Below, piece by piece: positions 8,414 through 17,752 of a DNA stretch of 64,000 nt (position 1 is its first letter; each line of letters opens with the position of its first letter). Both the position numbers and the translations under genes were made by a program. Below the pieces are notes generated by a model. That model ran no database searches. It was not told where the DNA came from and was given only the letters and a program-made list of their open reading frames with translations. The DNA comes from UBA4292 sp002395865 (GTDB taxonomy: Bacteria > Bacillota > Clostridia > Lachnospirales > Lachnospiraceae). The stretch covers positions 1-64,000 of the forward strand of contig CAMNBU010000010.1 of the NCBI GenBank assembly GCA_946533395.1. The letters run 5' to 3'.

Positions 8414-9982
8414 TTAATTCAATACAGGATTCGCTTCCCTTAACTCGGCCTGGTTGTCTCTCCCGCGGTTCTCAAGGTCTCGCATCTGGGGCACGTGACC
8501 AAAATCCATGCTTCCGGCTCTCCTGCGCTGCTGTGCCGGCTGAAGCTGAAGCGGCCGCTCTGCGTGAGCCTCCTGCTCGAGATGCTTCTTTGAAAGCTTT
8601 GCTATGTGCTCATACTCGGATACGATTCTATTCGCGTTGCCTTCATTGTTCAGACTATTGTTTATCTTGTTGCGGAACACCGCATCCGTTGTATATCTCT
8701 CTGCAAGGCGCTGGAAATTCCTGTCGTTGATCAGTTCCTCCTCGCGCTTCTTGAAGCCTTTGTTGGTTATGTCCTGATCAAATTTTCCGGAGACCGCTAT
8801 CTCCTGTGCTGCCATAGCCTTCGCAAGAGCCCTGGTGGAATTATACAGGTTGAGCTTCGTACCTGTAAGCGCTTCCATAGCCTTGTTGAGGTGTCCCTGT
8901 GCGGTCTTGATCCTGTGTATATCACATTCCTTCTCAATGGCCAGGGTGACCTTCTTGACCGACACGTTATCGCCGAGAAGCTTAATGATCTTGTCCTTGG
9001 ACTCCTTATCCTTCATTGCACGCATAAACGCGCTTCCGGGAGAAAGAATCTTATTTGCCAGCTGATCCACCTCATAGGTCTTGAGAGGAGCTATCCTGCT
9101 GCCCTTCATCAGCTGCTTAGATGCCAGAAGAGTCGCCGCATCCTTTATGTCGTAGCTCTTAGCCAGTTTTTTCTTGAGTTCCCTCTCATACTCCAATCCG
9201 GTCTTAAGTGTGCCGGAGAGGCGTCCCGCAAGGAAATAATCGGGCTGTATCTTCTTCTTGGGATGGTGACGATTATAGTTCTTGCAGAAAGTATCAAACT
9301 TCTTCTCCGGCATGGTCCTCTTCAATAGACACATAGCCTCCTTGAAGCCGGCCACATTCTTTTCGGTACCACCGGTGATTTTGGTGCCTCGGTTCACATA
9401 CTTCTGAACAGCGCTCGTCAGGCTCTTCATGGTCTCACCTGAGGGCTGTGTGCCACTGCGGGTCACCTGTTCTACCGCCTCGAGCTGCTTCATCATCTCG
9501 ATGAAATGGCTGTCCGTCTTTTCAAGCTGAGCCGGAGCACCCTCCGCTCCGCCACCCTTTAACGAATTGATAACGTTCTTATAAAAGGCGTTATCCTCCT
9601 CCACCATGCTCTTGGGACGCTCGTATATCTTCGCCCTGTTCTGAATCTCGACCTGTTTCTGCGCCATCAACCCCATAAGGCCTGCACCATCTCCGTTATA
9701 GAAGAGTTCCTTCGTATGGGGATCCTTCATCATCTCCTTAAAGGCAGGGATGTCCAGGAGCTGACGCTGAACCATGCGGATGCCCGGCTCATCGATCTGT
9801 TGCTCGGCGGGATCGATATTAAGGTTTCCGTTGCCACCCTCCACATTTTGATGAGAGTTCATCCTCATGAAAGCAGCCATATAGGTCGCTACCGAACTCT
9901 CCTGATACGGCTGGTCCGGGAGCGGATTTCCTTGATTATCCTTGGCATTCAGTGATGCCATAAATTCACGATAGTTAGGCAT
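8414..9982 (-). CDS. Large soluble helical protein, candidate secreted substrate
   Basis: 522 residues with no family I recognise. It lacks signal peptide, membrane helices and known catalytic motifs. The bulk (about 100-470) is predicted helical and Lys/Glu-rich, with a basic DNA- or surface-binding character. The last 50 residues are a low-complexity, Arg/Gln-rich tail (LQPAQQRRRAG...ENRGRDN). It has its own promoter with the 11-bp-spaced direct repeats (10103-10122) and a pseudoknot leader (9989-10066). A sensor kinase and response regulator lie downstream in the same operon. Because the same promoter element drives the T4SS operon, I infer it may be cargo or a cytoplasmic partner of that machine. 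Confidence 0.7.
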   Translation of the reverse strand: MPNYREFMASLNAKDNQGNPLPDQPYQESSVATYMAAFMRMNSHQNVEGGNGNLNIDPAEQQIDEPGIRMVQRQLLDIPAFKEMMKDPHTKELFYNGDGAGLMGLMAQKQVEIQNRAKIYERPKSMVEEDNAFYKNVINSLKGGGAEGAPAQLEKTDSHFIEMMKQLEAVEQVTRSGTQPSGETMKSLTSAVQKYVNRGTKITGGTEKNVAGFKEAMCLLKRTMPEKKFDTFCKNYNRHHPKKKIQPDYFLAGRLSGTLKTGLEYERELKKKLAKSYDIKDAATLLASKQLMKGSRIAPLKTYEVDQLANKILSPGSAFMRAMKDKESKDKIIKLLGDNVSVKKVTLAIEKECDIHRIKTAQGHLNKAMEALTGTKLNLYNSTRALAKAMAAQEIAVSGKFDQDITNKGFKKREEELINDRNFQRLAERYTTDAVFRNKINNSLNNEGNANRIVSEYEHIAKLSKKHLEQEAHAERPLQLQPAQQRRRAGSMDFGHVPQMRDLENRGRDNQAELREANPVLN

Positions 9983-9988
9983 ATTTCT

Positions 9989-10066
9989 TACCTTAGCGCA
10001 GGCTCTGTGGCCGTCGCGGCGCGCCTGCTTCGCCGCGATGTATGATCATCACTTCAGATGATCATC
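9989..10066 (-). promoter_or_regulatory. 5'-UTR pseudoknot element, copy 2 (divergent)
   Basis: Same topology as the 6976 and 51217 copies but mostly different stem sequence. A 9998-10003 (GCAGGC) pairs with 10023-10028, B 10014-10021 (TCGCGGCG) with 10031-10038, and a hairpin TGATCATC/GATGATCA lies at 10043-10064. The coding strand ends in TAAGGTAAG, the Shine-Dalgarno of the helical-protein gene. Preserved pairing with changed sequence points to RNA structure. Confidence 0.65.
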
Positions 10067-10088
10067 AGTCTTTTATCTTACGCCTCGT

Positions 10089-10122
10089 ATATTATCTCAT
10101 ATTGTCCAACATATGTCCAACA
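10089..10122 (-). promoter_or_regulatory. Direct-repeat promoter of the helical-protein/two-component operon
   Basis: Two perfect TGTTGGACA repeats on the minus strand (10122-10114 and 10111-10103), 11 bp apart start to start. A TAATAT hexamer (10094-10089) begins exactly 8 bp after the second repeat. A GATAAT at 10096-10091 is an alternative -10. The spacing matches a site for a SARP/OmpR-type activator. The transcript would have a leader of about 100 nt that includes the pseudoknot element. Confidence 0.75.
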
Positions 10123-10219
10123 ATTTTTATATGTTTTTAAATATTTTTCAGTTTTTTTGCAGAGATCGCGCTGAAATGAAAATGGAGCCGCCGTGCGGCA
10201 GCCCCACTTTGACTCGCTG
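10123..10219. other. Intergenic end of the upstream operon
   Basis: AT-rich sequence followed by a short GCCGC-CGT-GCGGC hairpin near 10187-10199. It could be a weak terminator for the gene ending at 10220. Nothing else is apparent. Confidence 0.3.
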
Positions 10220-11416
10220 TCAGATCTTTGGTATCTCCTTCGACTTCTCCTCGAGGCTCTTGCCGGAGATATCCTCTTCCGGTGTGATCTCGGGCTCGCC
10301 GACCTTTCTCAGAATCTCATTGATCCTGGCGGTGGGTGCCGCTCCGGCTCCTGACAGTACATTCAGGGCAATGATCGCATTCTCACGATACCCCGGATCC
10401 TTGCCTGCGGTGCTGGTGAGAAGATGCTCTGCGGACTGCAATATCTTATTCATCCCTGCAGCGTCCACATCGGCTCCCGCGCTCACTACCGTATCACAGA
10501 AATCCTTCCACTCCTGAGGTTCATTGTCGCGGTACTTGTCTGCGGCGTATGCCAAACCCATCTTCCCCACTTCCCTCTGGGTCTTCGTAATTCCGCTGTA
10601 GTCGGCAATAAGGAAGGGATTTGCTATTGCACGGCAAGCCTCTCCGATCTTTGAGCTGTTCATCAGGTAGTGATCGGCTCTCTCATCCGTAGCCACGAGA
10701 TACTTGAATATCGGATTGTTCTTAAGCTTCTTGATCTCTGCCTTCGGCTTCGCCTTTCCTCCCTTCTCGTCGGGACTCTCCTCGTTGAAGAGCTTCACCA
10801 TCTTTGCGGCCAGCTCATCGGCCTTCTCCTCAAGAGTCTTCTTCGGAGCGATCTGTACCGGTGTGAACGCCTCGTCTCTCTCCCAGATCTCCCATCCGTC
10901 GGCACCTTCCTCCTTTGAGCCGGAGCGGACATTGAGACCGATCTTCTTGCCCGCCTCCTTGGCCTTATTGAAGCTTTTCGCGGCGATCTCGGCAGTCTTC
11001 TCTATAAACTTCTCCACGAGCTCATGATAGACCCTGCCGTAGTTATCGTTAATGGGCATTCCGAAAGCGGTGTCGGGCACGGGAAGCATCGCGAGCCTGC
11101 GCATCTGCTTGACACTCTCCCAGTAATAGATAGCCGCCAGATTCGCGTTTTTCAGATACTTCTTCTGCTCCTCCTTCTTCTCGGTAGTCGCCTTCGCAGC
11201 CTCCTGGCAGCGCTCACGCATGACCTTGGCCCGGGCTAAAAGCCCGTTCACACTGTCAGCGATCAGTATATCCTCCTTCTTCATGGACTTCCCAAGCTCG
11301 GCCGACTTGGCCTCAAGCTTTGCTATAAATCCGTCCAGCACTCCCGCGGCCTCTCCGCCATTCTGGTATGCCTCTATAAACATAGCCGCAAATGCCTTCT
11401 CCGGTATATCACTCAT
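10220..11416 (-). CDS. Soluble helical protein of unknown function, candidate substrate
   Basis: 398 residues, not recognised. It is almost entirely helical and highly charged, with no signal peptide or membrane segment. Lys-rich stretches occur at about 100-125 and 195-240, and the C-terminus is polar (EEDISGKSLEEKSKEIPKI). It is last in the operon that begins with the ABC ATPase at 15219 and starts 30 bases after the 698-residue protein. It resembles its neighbours in size, charge and lack of export signal, though I see no clear sequence repeat shared with them. The promoter shared with the T4SS operon suggests joint expression. Confidence 0.65.
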   Translation of the reverse strand: MSDIPEKAFAAMFIEAYQNGGEAAGVLDGFIAKLEAKSAELGKSMKKEDILIADSVNGLLARAKVMRERCQEAAKATTEKKEEQKKYLKNANLAAIYYWESVKQMRRLAMLPVPDTAFGMPINDNYGRVYHELVEKFIEKTAEIAAKSFNKAKEAGKKIGLNVRSGSKEEGADGWEIWERDEAFTPVQIAPKKTLEEKADELAAKMVKLFNEESPDEKGGKAKPKAEIKKLKNNPIFKYLVATDERADHYLMNSSKIGEACRAIANPFLIADYSGITKTQREVGKMGLAYAADKYRDNEPQEWKDFCDTVVSAGADVDAAGMNKILQSAEHLLTSTAGKDPGYRENAIIALNVLSGAGAAPTARINEILRKVGEPEITPEEDISGKSLEEKSKEIPKI

Positions 11417-11445
11417 GTCACACCTCCGATTGATTCATCCTCTTA

Positions 11446-13542
11446 TCATTCCATACCCAGAACGCTTTGCTGAGCGCCCTGAATACCGATTTCTTCCATT
11501 TCCTTATCCTTTTCCGGTGCTACCGGCTCACCTGCCTTCTGCTCCGCCTTTATGGCCTGCGCAGCCAGATTGCCCTTATTCACTATTTCATTGGCCCTGT
11601 ACTCATCCTCCCGGATCTTTTCCGCCAGCCTGTCCTCCGGCAGATTCATGAGCCCGTCCGTGTCGATGATCTTGTCGACCATCTTATCGAGCGATGCGGT
11701 CTTCTTGGGATCACCGAGGTTAAGTATAGTCTTGGGACTTTCCTTGAAATACTCTACCAGCGGATACTGATAAATATAAACCTTTTGCGTCCACACTTTA
11801 CCGCCCGGAGCCATCTTGCCCTGTTTGTAATCCTTAAACAGAGCCTGCTGTTTTGCATGTTCCTTGATCTTCTCCGGGGAAGGATTCTCTCCCAGCTCTG
11901 TTACATGGGGAACATCATACGAATTTGCCATCATCTTGGTCAGGGCTTCATCCGCCTTCGGAGCCTTCGCCGTCTCCACCTCCTGATGCAGGGTATTCTC
12001 CACCAGGCTGGACTTTAAGATATCCCTCAGCACCTGTCTCTTCTCTTCCTTCGGAAGAGGTTCATTATTCAGCGCAGAGGTAAGAAGCTTCTGTTGGGCC
12101 TTCAGCGATCCGGTATGCATCTTATCGATCACATGCAGGTTCTTTACGCGCTTGTAATCCTCCTCTGTCATTCCGGCTTCCACGGCAAGTTTCTTCAGAT
12201 CCTTGTCCCTGTCCATAAGGTCGGTAAGGCACTTTGACATTCTGTAATAATTCTGAACATTATCGTTGGGTCGTCCGCCCAGAGTAGAGATGCTTCGATT
12301 CACCCTCCAGACACCGAAGGCCAGCAGCTTCGCAAGATCCTTCTTGGACTCTATGTCATCGGGTCTGTACTTTTCAAGAGCATTCTTGGCGTCCTCTCTT
12401 CCGGGCACCGTCATGGACTCAAAGGCCTGTCCGGCTCCCTGTCTGTATGATTTCTCAAGAATGTCTTTATTCACAACATTGTCGAAGGACATAGCCATCG
12501 CCACTTTTGCTTCCTCTTCACTGAGACCCACGATATTGGTGAACACCTCAGCCATGCATGGATCCTGCACGGTCATAAGAGGATTATTGATGGAATACTT
12601 CCCCTGGCAGCCGGCCATCATGGCCAGTTCGCAGAACTCCATCTCCGACACGCTCTTTCCGCCTATCTTGATATTCTCAAGATTCAGATCCTTATAGGGT
12701 TTCAGCTTGTCAAACTCCTCCTGGGTGTACAGCTTTTCGGTGTGGTCCTCATTGTCTATGACACCGGGTATGCTCCTCTTATATGTGAGCTCGGCGTGCT
12801 GCTCGGGAACCGGCTTATAGATATCCTTCACTATCTCGAGGCCCTTTTTCTTCCATTCCTCGTGATCCTTGGCCGTCTTGAGCGCATCTATATTCTTATT
12901 TCTGCGTTCAGTCTCCACCGTGTAGTCCATCACACGTTTGGCGTCTTTCTTCTCAGTCTCGAGCTTACCGCTGCCCGTTCTCAAGCTGCTGTTTAAGAGG
13001 CAGTTGTTGTAATTCACCCTGCACTTGGACTCCCAGGTATCGTAGTCGTTGCAGATCTTGGCGTAGTTCTTGCTCGCCCAGCTCCACATCTTGTGCCACA
13101 GGTTCGGCTTTCTCGGTTCGGGCGGCGGAGGAAAATCACTTGCGGAAAGCGGTTTTGAATAGCTTATCTTCGGATCCTTTCCATTCCGGCAGTCCACCTG
13201 CAGCTGCACCGGCTTGTCATCGCCTGCGGGAAACGCGAACACATTGCCCAGCTGCGCCTGCTTCCAGAACTCATGGCTGCCTATCCCGATCCCGAGCTTG
13301 CCCGGATCAGCCATCTCCTCGCTCAGACCATCCTCGGAGGTCTTCATGATAAATATTCTGGGGACATCGGAATAGCTGCTGACAGTCTTATCATCATTGC
13401 GTATGATGCCAAGTTGTTCAAGGAGTTCCATATCCTTCAACAGAAAACCCGACTCCAGCTTAGATATTCCTCTCTGACCCTCCCGAAGACCGGTTGTACG
13501 CTTCATGGGGTCATTTACATACAGGTCATCTCTGTAAGACAT
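11446..13542 (-). CDS. Large soluble protein of unknown function, candidate substrate
   Basis: 698 residues, not recognised. An N-terminal mixed domain (about 1-130) is followed by a proline-rich linker (DFPPPPEPRKP, about 140-150) and a long helical, charged region to the end. Its last 50 residues are Lys/Glu/Ala-rich (AAQAIKAEQKAGEPVAPEKDK). No signal peptide or membrane helix is present. It begins 3 bases after the ABC permease stop codon, which points to coupled translation with a transporter. It may be exported, or may act on the membrane from inside; the sequence does not decide this. Confidence 0.65.
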   Translation of the reverse strand: MSYRDDLYVNDPMKRTTGLREGQRGISKLESGFLLKDMELLEQLGIIRNDDKTVSSYSDVPRIFIMKTSEDGLSEEMADPGKLGIGIGSHEFWKQAQLGNVFAFPAGDDKPVQLQVDCRNGKDPKISYSKPLSASDFPPPPEPRKPNLWHKMWSWASKNYAKICNDYDTWESKCRVNYNNCLLNSSLRTGSGKLETEKKDAKRVMDYTVETERRNKNIDALKTAKDHEEWKKKGLEIVKDIYKPVPEQHAELTYKRSIPGVIDNEDHTEKLYTQEEFDKLKPYKDLNLENIKIGGKSVSEMEFCELAMMAGCQGKYSINNPLMTVQDPCMAEVFTNIVGLSEEEAKVAMAMSFDNVVNKDILEKSYRQGAGQAFESMTVPGREDAKNALEKYRPDDIESKKDLAKLLAFGVWRVNRSISTLGGRPNDNVQNYYRMSKCLTDLMDRDKDLKKLAVEAGMTEEDYKRVKNLHVIDKMHTGSLKAQQKLLTSALNNEPLPKEEKRQVLRDILKSSLVENTLHQEVETAKAPKADEALTKMMANSYDVPHVTELGENPSPEKIKEHAKQQALFKDYKQGKMAPGGKVWTQKVYIYQYPLVEYFKESPKTILNLGDPKKTASLDKMVDKIIDTDGLMNLPEDRLAEKIREDEYRANEIVNKGNLAAQAIKAEQKAGEPVAPEKDKEMEEIGIQGAQQSVLGME

Positions 13543-13544
13543 AA

Positions 13545-14399
13545 TTAGAACTCAAGCTCCTTCTTCTCAAATATCTTCATTGTAAGGAACACCGGAAGGA
13601 TAATGTAGCATACTATGAGTATCACCCACATCAGAGGCCAGAGATTGTATTTCATGTCGGTCGCCTTGTCGAGGACTGAACCGATCGTGATCATACTCGG
13701 GTCGATATTATGCTTTGAAAGAATGGGTATCGCTCCTATTCCCGAGAGCACCATATCCACTGTTCCCAGTGTCATAAGTATAAATGTTACGAGCGCCAGC
13801 GTGGCGTTCTGCATCGCGTAAACGATCATCATGGGTATCGATACATAGAATATGATCTTTGCCGTGGAGAGCCACACATCGCCAAGTATTTCGCCGATGA
13901 TCTTCGCGTTGCCGCCCAGCACCAGTGCGCACACGGTTCCGACCACGGAAAAGATGATCGCGGTCTGGCATATGAGCCATATGACCTCCATGATCCTGCA
14001 CAGTATCAGCTTCGATCTGGATATTCCGCAGCCTATCGCGGTCTGCATCGCCTTCGACTTGAAGTCGTCGGAGAAGACTGCGAGAAATATCGGTACACCG
14101 ATGAGAAGTCCGAGCATTCCGAGGACCGGACTCACGAAGCCTGAATACGCCTCAGCCCTGCTTTCGAAGGTAAATGCGTCAGCCAAAAGCTCCATGGCCT
14201 GCTCGCCGGTCATCTCCCCGTCGTCCGACTGCTCCGCGGCGGCTATCGCCTCCTTCAGACCGGCCTTGCCGGGATCCACCTTCACAAGAAGCGTCAGCGC
14301 GGCGGCACCTATCATAAGCAGGACCACTATCAGGGTCATCACATTAAAGCTTGCTTTTTTCAGGACGCGAAGGGCGTCCGCCTTGATACAGTTAAACAT
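13545..14399 (-). CDS. ABC transporter permease (ABC-2 type)
   Basis: 284 residues with about six membrane helices and a large extracytoplasmic loop after the first one, carrying the acidic AAAEQSDDGEMTGEQAM segment. This is the topology of ABC-2 permeases that export drugs, peptides or lipids, or act in self-immunity. The ATG at 14399 follows AGGAGGTGAGAGGG and overlaps the ATPase stop by 8 bases. The alternative GTG at 14411 has no spacing from the ribosome-binding site. It forms a transporter with the upstream ATPase; the substrate is unknown. Confidence 0.85.
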   Translation of the reverse strand: MFNCIKADALRVLKKASFNVMTLIVVLLMIGAAALTLLVKVDPGKAGLKEAIAAAEQSDDGEMTGEQAMELLADAFTFESRAEAYSGFVSPVLGMLGLLIGVPIFLAVFSDDFKSKAMQTAIGCGISRSKLILCRIMEVIWLICQTAIIFSVVGTVCALVLGGNAKIIGEILGDVWLSTAKIIFYVSIPMMIVYAMQNATLALVTFILMTLGTVDMVLSGIGAIPILSKHNIDPSMITIGSVLDKATDMKYNLWPLMWVILIVCYIILPVFLTMKIFEKKELEF

Positions 14400-15219
14400 T
14401 TGCCCTCTCACCTCCTACCATACTGAAATAGAAATCCTCGAGGCTCGTAGAAGCCTTGCTCACGCCCTGAACTGCTATACCGTTCTGCATGAGTATATCG
14501 GCTGCCTTCTGAGCGTCCTCGTCCTTCACCTGAATGGAGGTTATCGCTGACTGCGTGGTGAGATCTCCTCTCCCGAGCTCTCTGACGATCACTCCGTCAT
14601 TTACGATGCCGAAGCGCTGTGCCGTATTCTCAAGCTCCGACAGGATGTGGGACGACACAATGATCGTCTTGCCCTGCTCGCCGAGCCTCGTGATCAGAGT
14701 CCTTATATCATGTATTCCCTGAGGGTCGAGACCGTTGGTCGGCTCATCGAGTATCAGAAGCTCCGGATTGCCTAAAAGGGCGTTCGCAAGGCCGAGCCTC
14801 TGCTTCATACCGAGGGAATAACCCTTCGCGGGCTTGGCCGCCGCCTTGGCGTCGAGGCCGACGAGTGCGAGTACTCTGTCGATCTCCTTTCTGTCGTCTA
14901 TGCCCTTCAGCCTTCTGTAGTACTCGAGGTTAGCCCTTCCGGACAGATAGCCGAAGAAGTTCGCGCCCACGAAGAAGCCTATCCTTTTTCTCTGCGCGGC
15001 GTTCTCCGCGTCGTTCTTACCGCCGAACACGGACACGGTACCGCCGTCATACGCGGACAATCCGAGTATCATCTTGAAAAGCGTCGTCTTGCCCGAGCCG
15101 TTCTTGCCTATCAGGCCGTAGATATCGCCCTTGTTCACCTGCATATCCACGCCCTTTAAAACGTGATGCTTTCCATAGCTCTTCTGCAATCCGCGCAGCT
15201 CGATAACCGCTTCGCTCAT
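14392..15219 (-). CDS. ABC transporter ATP-binding protein
   Basis: 275 residues. Walker A GKNGSGKTT (about 38-46), signature YSLGMKQRLGLA, Walker B LLILDEPTNGLD and switch His in SSHILSELE are all present. A C-terminal extension of about 60 residues is typical of BcrA/CcmA-type drug or lantibiotic-immunity ATPases. It powers the permease encoded next. The start is set by ACGGAGG 6 bases upstream of the ATG. It is the first gene of the operon driven by the direct-repeat promoter at 15263-15296, and two helical proteins follow. Confidence 0.92.
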   Translation of the reverse strand: MSEAVIELRGLQKSYGKHHVLKGVDMQVNKGDIYGLIGKNGSGKTTLFKMILGLSAYDGGTVSVFGGKNDAENAAQRKRIGFFVGANFFGYLSGRANLEYYRRLKGIDDRKEIDRVLALVGLDAKAAAKPAKGYSLGMKQRLGLANALLGNPELLILDEPTNGLDPQGIHDIRTLITRLGEQGKTIIVSSHILSELENTAQRFGIVNDGVIVRELGRGDLTTQSAITSIQVKDEDAQKAADILMQNGIAVQGVSKASTSLEDFYFSMVGGERANV

Positions 15220-15262
15220 ACAAAAACCTCCGTGTCACAGACTTTTCAGCCTTACACGGAGG

Positions 15263-15296
15263 AGTCTAACACCCTGTGTCCAACAAATGTCCAACA
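15263..15296 (-). promoter_or_regulatory. Direct-repeat promoter of the ABC/helical-protein operon
   Basis: Two perfect TGTTGGACA repeats on the minus strand (15296-15288 and 15285-15277) at 11-bp spacing. A TAGACT hexamer (15268-15263) starts exactly 8 bp after the second. The leader to the ATG at 15219 is about 35 nt. Same architecture as 10089-10122 and 47020-47053. Confidence 0.75.
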
Positions 15297-15355
15297 GGAT
15301 AATTTGTATTTTATTTTTTCTTTCACTCTGAAGGCCTTTCTGACCCCCACGGCCG

Positions 15356-16003
15356 CTAAGACAGTGGCGTCTCCCGTATCGCCTCTATCCTCCCCTTATC
15401 CATCTCATGCACGGTGTCGCAGAGCATGTCGATGTCCTCGATGGAGTGGCTGGCAATGATTATGGTCTTGCCGCGGGACTTAAGGTTTAACAGGTATGTT
15501 CGCATCTCGGCGACGCCGTCCTTATCGAGACCATTGAAGGGCTCATCGAGTATCAGCAGGGACGGGTCCTCCATGATCGCCTGCGCGAGACCGAGGCGCT
15601 GCCTCATGCCGAGGCTGTACTTGCCCACGTGGAGGCGGCTGTCGGGGTCGAGGCCTACATAGCTGATGGTCTCGCGGATCCGTTCGGTGTCGATGAGGCC
15701 GTTGATGCTCGCGAGCATCTTCAGGTTCTTCATGGCGGAGTAATAGTTTATGAACTTCGGGGTCTCGATGATCACGCCCGTGTCCTTCGGAAAATCGCAG
15801 TCGCGGCCAATGACCTGCCCGGCCACGGTTATCTTACCTCCCGTGGGCTTCATGAAGCCGCAGATGCATTTCATCAGGACGGTCTTGCCCGAGCCGTTGC
15901 GACCTATGAGGCCGTGTATCCTTCCGTCGGCAAACTCCACGTTTATATCGTCCAGAATGGTCTTCTTTTTTATTACAAGGCTTACATTCTCCACTTTTAT
16001 CAT
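15356..16003 (-). CDS. ABC transporter ATP-binding protein (short)
   Basis: 215 residues, a minimal nucleotide-binding domain: Walker A GRNGSGKTVL, signature YSLGMRQRLGLA, Walker B LLILDEPFNGLD, switch ASHSIEDIDML. Its start overlaps the stop of the permease before it by 4 bases. It serves one or both permeases encoded upstream (16000-17722). The C-terminus closely resembles a decayed ABC fragment at 20153-20257, so a second copy of this system was once nearby. Confidence 0.9.
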   Translation of the reverse strand: MIKVENVSLVIKKKTILDDINVEFADGRIHGLIGRNGSGKTVLMKCICGFMKPTGGKITVAGQVIGRDCDFPKDTGVIIETPKFINYYSAMKNLKMLASINGLIDTERIRETISYVGLDPDSRLHVGKYSLGMRQRLGLAQAIMEDPSLLILDEPFNGLDKDGVAEMRTYLLNLKSRGKTIIIASHSIEDIDMLCDTVHEMDKGRIEAIRETPLS

Positions 16004-16842
16004 GATGCTTCACCCACTTCCATTTTCTTAAGCTTCAGTGCACAAAATACCGTCAGCGCCGCGATCAGAGCTCCCAGATACGCGAAGGAACACCACACGG
16101 GCAGCTTCACCTTCGCGAAGAACAGATTGAAATGATTGCCGTACATCAGGTGGTAGAGGGGCAGGGACCAGCAGACCATGCCGTCCGCGTACAGCGCGGC
16201 TCCTCCCGCAAGTGTGAGCAGTATGTCCACCGCGAGCCCCGCGAGCCTTTTTCCGCAGGCCGCGCCCGCGATCATTATTAGCCCCATGACGATCAGATAC
16301 ATCCACATGGCAAGCGCGCAGTATGCGAACACCTTTATCGGAGCGCCCTGCGTGAGAACCTCCGCCCCCAGTATAAGCGTCTGATTCTGCTCATAGAGCT
16401 CCCTGAACTCGTGCGGAAAATGCTCCATGAACGTCCCCCAGTGTGCACCTGCGTCCGGCAGCTTCATGAAGAAGATGCAGGACGCGATAAACAGTAAGCA
16501 CACCACTATAAATGACACCACCGTCACGAACAGTATCTCGCCCGCAAGCCATCTGCGCTTATTGAGTCTTATCATGCCGAAGTAGTCCAGCCTGCAGTGC
16601 GGAAACGCGCTCACTATGCTCACGAATATCAGCGGGATGGCTATTATATTCAGCCTGTTGTGTATCATGAGTATGAACGGCTCGTAAAATCCCGCCTCCA
16701 TCCCAGTCTGCGCCAGCAGCTGCGCCATCGGTGTATATGTCTCCTCGTACACCACCACGATGAAGAACAGTATGAGGAGATTTTTAGTCTGATGAAATGT
16801 GCCCGCGAGTTCATTTCGCAGTATATAAAACAGTTTTACCAT
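16000..16842 (-). CDS. ABC transporter membrane protein
   Basis: 280 residues with about six hydrophobic helices and a polar extracytoplasmic stretch after helix 3 (PDAGAHWGTFMEHFPHEF). It is preceded within 2 bases by another membrane protein and overlaps the ATPase that follows, so the three form one exporter operon. Sequence gives no substrate. The operon begins with a lipoprotein. Confidence 0.75.
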   Translation of the reverse strand: MVKLFYILRNELAGTFHQTKNLLILFFIVVVYEETYTPMAQLLAQTGMEAGFYEPFILMIHNRLNIIAIPLIFVSIVSAFPHCRLDYFGMIRLNKRRWLAGEILFVTVVSFIVVCLLFIASCIFFMKLPDAGAHWGTFMEHFPHEFRELYEQNQTLILGAEVLTQGAPIKVFAYCALAMWMYLIVMGLIMIAGAACGKRLAGLAVDILLTLAGGAALYADGMVCWSLPLYHLMYGNHFNLFFAKVKLPVWCSFAYLGALIAALTVFCALKLKKMEVGEAS

Positions 16843-16843
16843 A

Positions 16844-17722
16844 TCAGCCCATCACCCTGTCATAGATCTTGCGGTAAATGATAAAGGCCAGCAGCAAAAG
16901 CCCCGCCATTCCCGCGAAATACCAGCCGTAGCTAACACCGCATTCCGTCTGAAGCATATAGTGCATATTTCCGATGTTGGAGGGAAACAGGAAGCATATC
17001 CTGTCCGGCTCCGGCCCCGTCATGAAATCGTAGTTCTCGAAGCGCTTTTTATCGTGCAGCACATAGAGCTTGTCGGAGATATACATGAGCATCATCGGCG
17101 TGGTTATCGTCAGGAAGCGGTCGTGCACCACGTGGTAGAGGATGAGCGTGAAGCACGCCATGAAGCCTCCCGCCACCGCCGTATCCGACACCTTCCTCGC
17201 GAGAAATAAAAACCTTTCCCACGGCGTCTTTCCGTAATACTCCGCCAGTCCTCCCGCCAGAGGACTTTCACCAAAGCCTGGCAGCAGCGCGTAAGCCACT
17301 AAAGCATACAACATAACACCGCACACCACCACTGAAAATCCGGTGACGAAGGCCGCCATAAACTGCAGCAGGCAGTATCTCGTCTTACTCATTCGTATCA
17401 GCAGAAAGTTGCGAGTATTGTCATCGATGCTCTCGTAGATATACAGCGCCGGAAGCGCGCAGACGACCGGCAGCAGTATTGCGAACCATTTCATGGCATC
17501 GAAGCCGTACACCGTCAGGTAGCTGTTGTTTATCATTTCCTGCCGGCACTTTATCATCACGCCGTTCTCCGTCAGCGCTCCCAGCAGCGAGTAGCGCTTC
17601 TCGCCGACCGATATCACAGGCGAATTCATGGCCATAAATGCAAACAGCACCACAGCCAGCGCGAACAGCCCGTGCACTATATATGCGTTTATGAGGCGCC
17701 CCCCTATGGTCTTTCGTTTCAT
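16844..17722 (-). CDS. ABC transporter membrane protein
   Basis: 292 residues and about six to seven hydrophobic helices, with a first extracytoplasmic loop of about 55 residues. It is distinct from the adjacent permease but of similar length, consistent with a heterodimeric ABC-2-type channel. It starts 31 bases after the lipoprotein gene. Confidence 0.75.
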   Translation of the reverse strand: MKRKTIGGRLINAYIVHGLFALAVVLFAFMAMNSPVISVGEKRYSLLGALTENGVMIKCRQEMINNSYLTVYGFDAMKWFAILLPVVCALPALYIYESIDDNTRNFLLIRMSKTRYCLLQFMAAFVTGFSVVVCGVMLYALVAYALLPGFGESPLAGGLAEYYGKTPWERFLFLARKVSDTAVAGGFMACFTLILYHVVHDRFLTITTPMMLMYISDKLYVLHDKKRFENYDFMTGPEPDRICFLFPSNIGNMHYMLQTECGVSYGWYFAGMAGLLLLAFIIYRKIYDRVMG

Positions 17723-17752
17723 GGCAATCTTCCGTTTCCTCTGTCGCCGTTA

